Positions 6,442 to 12,600 of a stretch of 12,600 nt of DNA are shown here, one piece after another. Source of the DNA: an uncultured bacterium (GTDB taxonomy: Bacteria > Eisenbacteria > RBG-16-71-46 > CAIMUX01); contig CAMPIC010000029.1 of NCBI GenBank assembly GCA_946886185.1, forward strand, positions 1-12,600. Reading direction: 5' to 3'. The translations under genes were made by a program, and so were the position numbers. The notes beneath the pieces are model-generated. The model was not told the DNA's origin, did not search any database, and worked only from the letters and a program-made list of their open reading frames with translations. Numbering within the stretch: the stretch's first letter is position 1; each line of letters starts with the position of its first letter.

Positions 6442-8154
6442 TTACTCGCGCCGGACGGAAGTCTTCTTGCCTTTGATCGTCGCTCCGCGCAGCGCCCGCA
6501 ATACATTGGGGGCGACGTCCTCCGCGACCTCGACGATCGAATGGCGCTCGGCGATCTCGATAGTCCCTATAACGCGGCCGGCTACTCCCGCCTCGCCGGT
6601 GATTGCGCCGACCAGATCTCCGGCCCGGACACCGGAGCTGCGTCCCACGCCGATGTGGAGGCGGACCATGTGGGGTGGTTCATTACCCCCGCGGTACTCC
6701 TTTCCTCCGCTGCGTTTCTTTGGGGTGTGGGGCTTCTCGAGTGTGCGGCGCTTCGCCTGGCGCTCGTGCGTTGGTCCTTCCTCGTGCGCCCGCGGCACTT
6801 GAGTGTGTTCCGTTTCCCCCAATGACCTCCCATCCGCTAGATGCGCAAGTTTCACGGCAGCGAGGGCGATCTCCATCACGTCGTGCTCTGCGGCAAGCGA
6901 TTCTACCACCACGCGATACTGGTCCAGGTTTCCCTCCGAAAGGGCCGCCTGCAGGGATCCGCGCGTCAGCTCGAGGCGCTTCGCCTGGAGATCGGCCACG
7001 GTCGGCAATGCAGCCATCGCAATCTTCTGCCTCGTGTGCTGTTCGATGTTACGAAGCAGCCGATGCTCACGTGGTTCAGCCAGGGTGATGGCGACGCCTT
7101 CTCGACCGGCTCTGCCGACCCGGCCAATACGGTGCACGTAGGATTCCGATGCAGAGGGAACGTTGTAATTGAACACGTGAGAAAGGTGCTCGATGTCGAT
7201 GCCGCGGGCGGCCACGTCGGTAGCGACCACCAAGTCGGCCGCGCCCCCGCGAATCTTCTTCATGACGCGAGCACGTTCGTCCTGTGGCATTCCTCCGTGC
7301 AGCGCCTGGACGCGGTAGCCTCTACCGGCAAGCTTCTCCGTGAGCTCGTCCACCTCGAGGCGCGTCCGACAGAAGATGAAAGCGGAGGTCGGACTCTCTA
7401 GGTCAAGCACAAGCCCGAGCGCCGTGAGCTTATTCGCGTGGTTGACGATGTAGGCGGTCTGACGTACCCGCGGTCCTCCTTTGCTCGCCGTCAACTTCTC
7501 ACGCGCGACTTTGATATCGACAGCATCTTTGAGGTGACGTCGGGCAATCGCGAGAATGCGAGGCGGCAACGTCACCGAGAAAAGCATCGTCTGCCGTTGC
7601 TCGGGCGTCGCCGCGACGATGGCTTCGATGTCCTCCGCGAATCCCATGTCGAGCATCTCGTCGGCTTCGTCCAGCACGAGAATCGATACCGCATCGAGCC
7701 GTAGAGTCCCCCGCCGGATGTGATCGAGCGCTCTGCCCGGCGTGGCGACGACGACATCGACTCCTCGCTCGAGCACGCGGAGCTGCTGCCCGAAGCTCTG
7801 CCCGCCATAGATTGGGAGCACGCTCGTGCCAAACGGTCGGCCGTATCGGTGCACTGCCTCGGCGACCTGCATTGCCAATTCGCGCGTCGGCACCAGGACC
7901 AGCGCCGAGGGACGACTGCGCTGCCGCTCGAGGGCATGGAGACGTTGGAGTAGCGGCAACGCGAATGCCGCCGTTTTCCCGGTCCCGGCCGCCGCCTGCC
8001 CAATCAGGTCACGCCCCGCGAGCAGGTGCGGAATGGCTTGACGCTGGATCGGTGTGGGTTCCTCGTATCCGAGCGTCGAGAGCGCATGCACCAATCGGGC
8101 ATCGAGGCCCAGATCTTCGAAATTTTCCACTTCTGGGTCAATTGGCTGGGCCAT
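6442..8154 (-). CDS. deaD: DEAD-box ATP-dependent RNA helicase, DeaD/CsdA type
   Basis: 570 residues from the ATG at 8152-8154. All the core motifs are in order: Q motif F12 and G-Y-E-E-P-T-P-I-Q (29-37), Walker A A-A-A-G-T-G-K-T (54-61), P-T-R-E-L-A (89-94), T-P-G-R (138-141), D-E-A-D (162-165), motif III S-V-T (193-195), A-T-D-V-A-A-R-G-I-D (311-320) and H-R-I-G-R-V-G-R (341-348). Residues ~496-570 form a DbpA-type RNA-binding domain after a basic linker. The family remodels RNA in ribosome assembly, mRNA turnover and cold adaptation. Two core motifs deviate: S-V-T for S-A-T and R-V-G-R for R-T-G-R. The ATG has GGAG five bases upstream and begins one base after the TGA of the short leader frame at 8156, allowing translational coupling. 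A longer frame back to a GTG at 8274 exists, but its extra 40 residues are the lipoprotein signal remnant, so I reject it as the start. Confidence 0.95.
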   Translation of the reverse strand: MAQPIDPEVENFEDLGLDARLVHALSTLGYEEPTPIQRQAIPHLLAGRDLIGQAAAGTGKTAAFALPLLQRLHALERQRSRPSALVLVPTRELAMQVAEAVHRYGRPFGTSVLPIYGGQSFGQQLRVLERGVDVVVATPGRALDHIRRGTLRLDAVSILVLDEADEMLDMGFAEDIEAIVAATPEQRQTMLFSVTLPPRILAIARRHLKDAVDIKVAREKLTASKGGPRVRQTAYIVNHANKLTALGLVLDLESPTSAFIFCRTRLEVDELTEKLAGRGYRVQALHGGMPQDERARVMKKIRGGAADLVVATDVAARGIDIEHLSHVFNYNVPSASESYVHRIGRVGRAGREGVAITLAEPREHRLLRNIEQHTRQKIAMAALPTVADLQAKRLELTRGSLQAALSEGNLDQYRVVVESLAAEHDVMEIALAAVKLAHLADGRSLGETEHTQVPRAHEEGPTHERQAKRRTLEKPHTPKKRSGGKEYRGGNEPPHMVRLHIGVGRSSGVRAGDLVGAITGEAGVAGRVIGTIEIAERHSIVEVAEDVAPNVLRALRGATIKGKKTSVRRE

Positions 8155-8155
8155 G

Positions 8156-8365
8156 TCATCTCCAGTGGGTTGGGCGCAACCCGGTCGATCCGGAGGCGCT
8201 GCGTTTCCGGAGTCGGGTGGGGGATCGGTCGATTGGTCGGCGGCGCACCCGATGGTCGAGGCAAGGAGAACCACGGCGGACGAGAACTCTGAAGCGAGAT
8301 ACGGAACAGCATCCAGGGTGGACAGGGTGTCGTGATGGCGTCCCGGCGACAGGTGCGATTGGCAT
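8156..8365 (-). pseudogene. Truncated, frameshifted N-terminus of a PKD/FGE-lipoprotein paralogue, now a leader ORF for the helicase
   Basis: The ATG at 8363-8365 has AGGAGG five bases upstream and starts M-P-I-A-P-V-A-G-T-P-S-R, like M-P-A-A-T-A-T-G-T-S-S-R at 3501. Similarity continues to S-V-S-R-F (versus S-V-R-H-F, residue 25 in both). One extra base near 8290 then shifts the frame. In the shifted frame the signal continues A-V-V-L-L-A-S-T-I-G-C and CAADQSTDPPPDSGNAAP, matching CADDDSPTPPPNDENAAP. From ATG to the lipobox Cys codon the two copies measure 121 and 120 bases. Similarity ends at N-A-A-P (about 8194), where the PKD domain starts in the intact gene. As it stands the ATG frame encodes a 69-residue peptide ending in TGA at 8156-8158, one base before the helicase ATG. 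Confidence 0.8.
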
Positions 8366-8430
8366 GGCGACCTCCTGGTCCGCCGCTCGGCAACGTCAGC
8401 GAGACGACGAGCTCACAGAGTATCACATTC
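8366..8430 (-). promoter_or_regulatory. Promoter and leader copied from the PKD/FGE lipoprotein type, in front of the helicase
   Basis: On the minus strand TGT-GATACT gives an extended -10 (8419-8424). It is followed by GAGCTCGT, a GC-rich leader and CAGGAGGTCGCC before the ATG (AGGAGG at 8371-8376). The same order, nearly the same spacing (one base difference) and identical Shine-Dalgarno block occur at 3502-3565. No good -35 is visible. Confidence 0.55.
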
Positions 8431-8470
8431 GGTCACCGCGCTCGGTTCTTCCACGGACCTCATGTCGTAG

Positions 8471-9187
8471 TCAGATCGACCAGGAACGCGCGCGTCGCTC
8501 TCTCACATAGCGATGATAGGAGTCGCGTACGAAGTAGAAGAATACGAGGTAGAACAACCCGACGATGTACCCCAAGCGATCGTAGGCCTCCACGAAGGTA
8601 AGCCCCAGGAGAAAGAGAACGCCGCAGGACAAAACTTGGTATCCGAATCCATAGTTGGCTTTCCATGTCGACCAAAACGTACGCCTGGTATCCAGACTGA
8701 TGGCTCCGGCCACTACGAAGGTGTTGATCACGAAGAAGGTGACCGGGACCGCGAGCGTTGCCCCGGGATGGTGAAGGAGCGAATCCATGTTGGTGTGGAC
8801 GACAGGCATTCCCAGGAGGCGTGCGACCTCGAAACACACTGCGAGCGCGATGGTCGTTTGGGCGGCGTTGAAAGAAGCCTTCAGCGGTTTCCGCTGGTGA
8901 ACGAGCAGATCCGACGCGCCGACCGTCAGAGCGCCAATCGCAAGAACATACGGGCGAGGAAGAACGAACAGCATCGCGAGGTTGATCGCCAATGCAGTGC
9001 TGACCATTCCCTTGCCGGTAGGAGTCTCCAGCCAGAAACATTCTGCGGCCAGGCTCAGGACGACCCAAAATGCCAGCAGATTCAAGGAAACCGGCTGGAC
9101 TGGAGCGCCGCCGGTCCAAGCATGGGCCAGGATCAGGGCCGCACCGGCCATGACAGTCCCGACGAAGAGGGCGAGGCCTTTTCGCAT
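8471..9187 (-). CDS. Polytopic integral membrane protein, function unknown
   Basis: About 238 residues from the ATG at 9185-9187, with roughly six hydrophobic helices and short loops. Examples are an N-terminal helix A-L-F-V-G-T-V-M-A-G-A-A-L-I-L-A, a middle pair A-L-A-I-N-L-A-M-L-F-V-L-P and Y-V-L-A-I-G-A-L-T-V-G-A, and a C-terminal V-G-L-F-Y-L-V-F-F-Y-F-V. The loop H-Q-R-K-P-L-K-A-S-F-N-A-A-Q-T-T lies between helices. From memory this resembles membrane sensor regions that some bacteria fuse to HD-GYP domains, but here no output domain follows, so that is only a suggestion. The start is uncertain: an in-frame GTG at 9218-9220, eight bases past the upstream stop, is the main alternative, and a longer frame to 9322 would overlap the upstream gene. 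No strong ribosome site marks any of them. A second copy of its 3' end occurs at 6291-6383. Confidence 0.78.
   Translation of the reverse strand: MRKGLALFVGTVMAGAALILAHAWTGGAPVQPVSLNLLAFWVVLSLAAECFWLETPTGKGMVSTALAINLAMLFVLPRPYVLAIGALTVGASDLLVHQRKPLKASFNAAQTTIALAVCFEVARLLGMPVVHTNMDSLLHHPGATLAVPVTFFVINTFVVAGAISLDTRRTFWSTWKANYGFGYQVLSCGVLFLLGLTFVEAYDRLGYIVGLFYLVFFYFVRDSYHRYVRERRARSWSI
8494..8583. repeat. Direct repeat copy 2 (partner at 6291-6380)
   Basis: This is the 3' coding end of the membrane protein gene and aligns without gaps to 6291-6380 at about 77% identity. Confidence 0.75.
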
Positions 9188-9228
9188 GCCGGATTTCGAC
9201 TCGTCTCGAAGGTGGTTCACGGGTTGAG

Positions 9229-10230
9229 CTACCAGCCGGCCCGTCCGGGGCGATACACGCTGAAGTGCATCAGATCGACTCTGATCCTGTCTCGATCGAA
9301 CGTGCCGTACTGGTTTTCCCATACGTTGGGCCCGTCGTGAAGCCAGAATACGGTCCAGTCTTCATACGGAGCGTAGTTCAGACCTTTCAAGTCGACTTCG
9401 AGGCGTACTGGAAGTTGGAACTCGATCCCGTGCGGTTCCAGCCAGCATGTGACGTATCCATCGCCGGGGTCGCGCACGGTGATGTATGTGTCCTGTGCGA
9501 GCGCGTTCGCGGGAAGACGTAGCTTGAAGCGGCCGTACTCGACGTCGCCACCTCGGGAAGCTTCGATCCAGGCGGTTTTGAATCCGGGACCGCTCAACCA
9601 TTCAAGGAATTGAATGCCGGTGGAATCAGCGCTCCCCACCACGAACTCCCCCAGAACCGAAGAGCTGGCTTCGATCTTGGCGGCTGATGCGGAGGACGGC
9701 ATCATGAGCCATCCGCTCGATTCGTGACGAAAGAACGAAAGACCATCGAACCCGACGCGGGTCGTTTTGTCGTCCAGATGATCGATGCTGATTTTGACTG
9801 GTTTCGCGAGCACGACAGCGCTCGGCTCTACGGAGAACGACACGGACTGCCCTTCGAAACGGGTAAGAGTGAAGGTCGTCGTCGACGACAGAGTGCCGCT
9901 CTCGAAACGAACACGAATCTCGCCCAGACGAAGTTCGCCTCCCCCCGCGGAAATTTCCCGCGTCACCAGGGTCGCCCCGCTCGCTATCGGGCTGGACGAT
10001 TGCGACTGCTGCAAGAACGTCACCGAGGCGACGTTTCCTGGGGGTGCCGCAACCGGGATCGAGTCATCCTCGGTCGAGCACCCGGCGATCGAGAGTCCCA
10101 CCCATGCCAGCACGCCGCACAGAAAAAGCCTGCTGATGCCTCCGTCCGCTCTAAGGTTCTTCCCGACCTCGGCGAATGGCCGCTGCGATCGGCGCAACGC
10201 GCCGTCATTCCATCTTGGTCCAGGCGACAT
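9229..10230 (-). CDS. Lipoprotein with two ZU5-like halves
   Basis: 333 residues. A long basic N-terminal extension precedes the hydrophobic segment L-F-L-C-G-V-L-A-W-V-G-L-S-I-A-G-C, with a good lipobox (Cys51), so it is a predicted lipoprotein. The mature part appears to hold two related beta-sandwich units. The first is about residues 92-190: G-G-G-E-L-R-L-G-E-I-R-V-R-F-E-S-G-T-L then T-F-T-L-T-R. The second is about 227-320: G-G-D-V-E-Y-G-R-F-K-L-R-L-P-A-N-A-L then T-Y-I-T-V-R. The order 'G-G, strand, x-x-P/S-x-x-A/T-L, threonine-rich strand' is that of ZU5-type domains, usually structural or interaction modules; no enzyme motif is seen. The ATG at 10228-10230 has only a weak GGGTAA upstream, and the long pre-signal extension suggests the true start could lie further in. 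It ends 41 bp before the chosen start of the membrane protein gene, so the two are probably co-transcribed. Confidence 0.75.
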   Translation of the reverse strand: MSPGPRWNDGALRRSQRPFAEVGKNLRADGGISRLFLCGVLAWVGLSIAGCSTEDDSIPVAAPPGNVASVTFLQQSQSSSPIASGATLVTREISAGGGELRLGEIRVRFESGTLSSTTTFTLTRFEGQSVSFSVEPSAVVLAKPVKISIDHLDDKTTRVGFDGLSFFRHESSGWLMMPSSASAAKIEASSSVLGEFVVGSADSTGIQFLEWLSGPGFKTAWIEASRGGDVEYGRFKLRLPANALAQDTYITVRDPGDGYVTCWLEPHGIEFQLPVRLEVDLKGLNYAPYEDWTVFWLHDGPNVWENQYGTFDRDRIRVDLMHFSVYRPGRAGW

Positions 10231-10646
10231 GTGGTTACCCGTTTTAGGCAGACACGGAACGGAAGCTCGACCTCAACGGAGTCAGGAGGCGAACGTCCAA
10301 CCTTCGTCGTACAACAGATGTGCCGCGGCCGTAAGCGGCTGGTGACACTCCACTTGAATGATTTGCGAGCCGGACCGGTGGGGGATCCCGCACAGTCGGA
10401 GACTGCGCGCGGCTCGTTGAGATCTCTAACTCGCTCCGCGCCTGAAGGGAGGAGTCACAGGCTGCCTGCGGCCAGTTCGCGCTGTGCGGGGCTGCCGGCC
10501 CGGAAACACTCCCGCTTGCGCCGACCTTTCCGATCGACGATCCACTAATCTCTGATGGATAACAGCTCCCCATGCCGCCGTGGAGCTCGAGTCGGCGCTC
10601 CAATCGAGCCTTGCACGTGCCAGACCTGTCCCACGAGGAGTTCGCG
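10231..10646. other. Non-coding stretch between divergent genes
   Basis: 416 bp between the ZU5-like lipoprotein (leftward) and the GNAT gene (rightward). Open frames here have no recognisable motif and look random. I see no tandem repeat, no convincing terminator or promoter and no RNA gene; only short GC-rich inverted repeats such as GCCGC...GCGGC near 10322. It presumably holds promoters for both flanking genes. Confidence 0.5.
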
Positions 10647-11183
10647 ATGACAGTGGACCTCAGATTATCCACGACGGATGACGCACAGACGGTCCGGAAT
10701 CTCTGGCCGCTCTATCAGCACGACCTGTCCGAATTCGACGGCGCGGTTCCGAACGTCCACGGCATCTTCAACGATGACCCTGGCGTGACCACGCTGGCTC
10801 AACACGTGCGGTCCTTGGATCCCTGGTGGAGCAATCCCCACTCTCTGTTTCCGTACGTGATTCTCGTCGATGGATTGCCGGTGGGATTCAATCTGATCGC
10901 GGCTCGATCGAGGCTGCCCGACGGGATCGACGCGGACTTCGTCGTGCACGAGTTCTTCGTCTTGCGTGGATACCGAGGGAGATCTGCGGCCGTAGAGGCG
11001 GCCCTGAGAGGATTCCAGCGCCACCGTGGTTCCTGGGAAGTCGTGACCTATCCCAACCATCCACGCGCGATCGCGTTCTGGAGGAAAGTCATCGGCAGAC
11101 ACACCGCGATGCGGTTCAGCGAGAGTGAGCTCGATCATGTCTGGGGACGCCGCGTCTGCTTCCGCTTCCACGACCCCGCATGA
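10647..11183 (+). CDS. GNAT-family N-acetyltransferase
   Basis: 178 residues, cytoplasmic and normal length for the family. The N-terminal strand-helix L-R-L-S-T-T-D-D-A-Q-T-V-R-N-L-W-P-L-Y is typical. The central strand F-P-Y-V-I-L-V-D-G-L-P-V-G-F is followed by the acetyl-CoA motif A: H-E-F-F-V-L, then R-G-Y-R-G-R-S-A-A (about residues 107-118) and a helix. Motif B follows as W-E-V-V-T-Y-P-N-H-P-R-A-I-A-F-W-R-K-V-I. The acceptor substrate cannot be predicted. I chose the ATG at 10647-10649 because GAGGAG lies six bases upstream; an in-frame ATG at 10572 would add 25 unlikely residues. Its stop is 15 bp from the stop of the convergent HD-GYP/receiver gene. It is not closely similar to the other GNAT protein of this window (1351-1857). 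Confidence 0.88.
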   Translation: MTVDLRLSTTDDAQTVRNLWPLYQHDLSEFDGAVPNVHGIFNDDPGVTTLAQHVRSLDPWWSNPHSLFPYVILVDGLPVGFNLIAARSRLPDGIDADFVVHEFFVLRGYRGRSAAVEAALRGFQRHRGSWEVVTYPNHPRAIAFWRKVIGRHTAMRFSESELDHVWGRRVCFRFHDPA

Positions 11184-11198
11184 ACGGAGCGCCGTCCC

Positions 11199-12371
11199 TC
11201 AAGCGGCCAAAACCTGCTCCATCGGAAACTCGATCGAGGAGAGATACGGATAGAGCACTTCCGGCAGCCGTGAGAATCCGGGACCGAGCCGCGACTTCAC
11301 CAGATACCCCGCCACGTTCTGATCATACGCCGCTTGTTTGTCGCGCGGATCGTCCGACGTGCTGAGCACGAACACGAGGCACCGGCGCAGCTCAGGATCG
11401 CCGCGGAGCTGCCCGAGCAGCTGCAGCCCGTTCATGTTTGGCATGTTCAAATCCAGCAGGATGACTGGAGGCGGAGCATCCCCGGCACTGCAGACGGCGC
11501 GCAGCACGTTCAGTCCCTCCTCCCCGTCTCGCGCCATGGAGATCTTCGTCTCGAAAGCCCCTCGCCGAAACGCCCGCTCGATCGCCTCCCGATCGATGTC
11601 GTCGTCATCGACGATCAGCATCTGGAACGGAGACGCATCGCCTGGCCGCAGCGGACTGGCGTCGCCCCCCAACCGCGGTGAACAGCGGTCGCTCGAAGCC
11701 AGGTTCTCTTGCAGGGAATCCGCTTCGGGTTCCTGTGGCTTCTCCTCCGGAATGGTATAGAGGAACGACATCCGCCGATCCAGGTCCGCGGCGATCTCAC
11801 CCGTGGAGTGGAGCTGGATCACGATATCGACGACGCGAGGATCGAAACGCTGTCCCGCTTCGTTTCGCAGCTCGGCATACGCTCCTTCCGTGCTCAGGCG
11901 AGCGCGATGCGGTCGATCGGAAACCATCGCGTCGAGCGCGGAGACCACCGCGAGAATGCGCGCCGGCAGTGGGATCTCTTCCCACCTGAGGTGGTTGGGG
12001 AGTCCTCGACCGTCATACCGCTCGTTGAGACACTCGATGATTCCCGCCGCGCGTTCCAGAAATGGGATGCGCCGCAGTATCGCCGCGCTGATCTGCGCGT
12101 GCTGGTTCATCTGAAGCCGTTCGGATGGATACAGCGAGCGCGGACGATGCCGGATCGTGTGAAACGCGATCTTCTTCGCCAGATCCTGCAGCAGTCCCGC
12201 GTACTCGAGATTCTGTAGATCGGGATCACACATGCCCATACGCCGCCCGACGCGCACCGCGTACTTGGAGCATCGATACGCCCGGCCGTGAGTGTAAGGG
12301 TCGCCAGCATCCATCGCGCTCGCCATGACGCGAATGAATGAGGTGAGCGCATCCTTGGGAATCTCGATCAT
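11199..12371 (-). CDS. Degenerate HD-GYP domain protein with C-terminal Rcp1-like receiver domain
   Basis: 390 residues. Residues ~10-190 follow the HD-GYP fold: Y-T-H-G-R-A-Y-R, L-L-Q-D-L-A-K-K, a conserved H91, N-E-R-Y-D-G-R-G-L-P (116-125), I-P-L-P-A-R-I-L-A-V, S-D-R-P-H-R, A-G-Q-R-F-D-P. Most metal ligands of active cyclic-di-GMP phosphodiesterases are replaced: G-H-S is G-R-A, HD is Q62-D63, H-H is L115-N116, G-Y-P is G-L-P, and the V-x-D of the last helix has Ser144. A polar linker (~205-248) leads to a receiver domain (250-382) with acidic cluster D255-D258, phospho-acceptor D307 in L-L-D-L-N-M-P, S/T at 337-338 and K359. The wording V-A-G-Y-L-V-K-S is that of cyanobacterial-Rcp1-type receivers. 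The likely role is phosphorylation-controlled signalling or c-di-GMP sensing rather than hydrolysis. The ATG at 12369-12371 is the first start after an upstream stop; its ribosome site is weak. Confidence 0.88.
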   Translation of the reverse strand: MIEIPKDALTSFIRVMASAMDAGDPYTHGRAYRCSKYAVRVGRRMGMCDPDLQNLEYAGLLQDLAKKIAFHTIRHRPRSLYPSERLQMNQHAQISAAILRRIPFLERAAGIIECLNERYDGRGLPNHLRWEEIPLPARILAVVSALDAMVSDRPHRARLSTEGAYAELRNEAGQRFDPRVVDIVIQLHSTGEIAADLDRRMSFLYTIPEEKPQEPEADSLQENLASSDRCSPRLGGDASPLRPGDASPFQMLIVDDDDIDREAIERAFRRGAFETKISMARDGEEGLNVLRAVCSAGDAPPPVILLDLNMPNMNGLQLLGQLRGDPELRRCLVFVLSTSDDPRDKQAAYDQNVAGYLVKSRLGPGFSRLPEVLYPYLSSIEFPMEQVLAA

Positions 12372-12600
12372 CAGGATCCGTCGCTCTCCCGACCAGCGAG
12401 CGATTTCGGCCGGATCGCTCGGAACGCCGTGTCATGGACTGGATGGGGCTCTGATCGCTCTGCGTAGGCGACCGGCGTGCCACCGCATTGGGGTCACCCA
12501 CAAATCGCTGCAGCCCATTTAATTGGGCCATGCCGCCAACCGGCGGATGAGTGTCATCGAGGTTCGCGGGAAGGGATTCCCCGCTGCCGCGATACGCAGC
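12372..12600. other. Right-edge region without an assigned gene
   Basis: 229 bp upstream of the HD-GYP/receiver gene. A short stem-loop (GCCCA/TGGGC around 12517-12532) and another (CCGCC-AACC-GGCGG around 12534-12547) lie together; neither has a T-tract. One minus-strand frame is open from the edge to 12226, overlapping the HD-GYP gene, and an ATG at 12547 opens a plus-strand frame to the edge. Neither shows a recognisable domain, so I leave both unassigned. Confidence 0.4.

Noticed and set aside
5764..6825. A 353-codon plus-strand open frame crossing the PAP2 gene and the helicase 3' end
   Set aside because: It overlaps two well-supported genes in another frame or strand, is arginine-rich and has no recognisable domain; a GC-rich shadow.
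6442..8274. A 610-residue reading with a lipobox-like signal fused to the DEAD-box helicase (GTG start at 8274)
   Set aside because: The 40 extra residues are the shifted-frame remnant of a lipoprotein signal. The GTG has no ribosome site, while the ATG at 8154 has GGAG at good spacing and gives a normal DeaD N-terminus. An RNA helicase anchored outside the cytoplasm is implausible.
8513..9340. A 275-codon plus-strand open frame antisense to the membrane protein
   Set aside because: The translation is hydrophilic, low in hydrophobic segments and lacks motifs, while the opposite strand encodes regular membrane helices and has a related copy elsewhere.
10572..10646. Upstream ATG adding 25 residues to the GNAT protein at 10647
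   Set aside because: The added residues do not resemble a GNAT N-terminus, and GAGGAG is placed correctly for the ATG at 10647.
12226..12600. Open minus-strand frame reaching the right edge and overlapping the HD-GYP gene
   Set aside because: It is rich in Arg and Ser without any domain signal and would overlap the HD-GYP gene by about 145 bp; it may be a chance frame, and the sequence beyond the window is needed to decide.

Overview
The window is GC-rich (about 60% by eye) bacterial chromosome. It is dense in predicted lipoproteins: six genes carry a lipobox or a convincing remnant of one. Secreted modules include PKD, fibronectin-III-like, TolB-like propeller, FGE-sulfatase and ZU5-like domains, beside generic genes (DeaD-type RNA helicase, PAP2 phosphatase, two GNAT acetyltransferases, an HD-GYP/receiver protein). 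This gene style suits a member of the FCB/Gemmatimonadota/Eisenbacteria-like lineages, but no ribosomal or other taxonomic marker is present, so the placement is a weak inference. There is no rRNA, tRNA, CRISPR array, transposase or phage gene that I can support.

Layout. Most genes lie on the minus strand. Reading it from right to left: a degenerate HD-GYP protein with a C-terminal receiver domain (12371-11199); a ZU5-like lipoprotein (10230-9229); a polytopic membrane protein (9187-8471); a broken lipoprotein N-terminus with its own promoter and Shine-Dalgarno (8365-8156); a DeaD/CsdA-like helicase starting one base after that remnant's stop (8154-6442); a small lipoprotein (5363-4935); a fibronectin-III/propeller lipoprotein interrupted by one in-frame TAA (4889-3633); a PKD-PKD-FGE lipoprotein (3501-1879) with a GNAT enzyme 21 bp downstream (1857-1351); a duplicated-domain exported protein (about 1247-261); and directly abutting it a lipoprotein that runs off the left edge (260-1). 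Two genes are on the plus strand: a PAP2 phosphatase (5612-6313) and a GNAT acetyltransferase (10647-11183).

How the parts relate. The most informative signals are traces of rearrangement around the helicase. The DNA in front of it (promoter, leader, Shine-Dalgarno and first ~60 codons) is a paralogous copy of the front of the PKD-FGE lipoprotein gene at 3501, with a one-base frameshift in the signal-peptide region. The homology stops exactly where the first PKD domain should begin, and the helicase starts shortly after. Downstream of the helicase, 6291-6383 is a gapless ~77% identical copy of the 3' end of the membrane-protein gene that lies upstream of the helicase. The helicase is therefore bracketed by two copies of one gene end and appears to be expressed from a captured lipoprotein leader. 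I do not see a complete new defence or mobile system. The unusual items are this leader capture, the in-frame stop inside a propeller W-S-x-D-G motif, and an HD-GYP domain that has lost most metal ligands.
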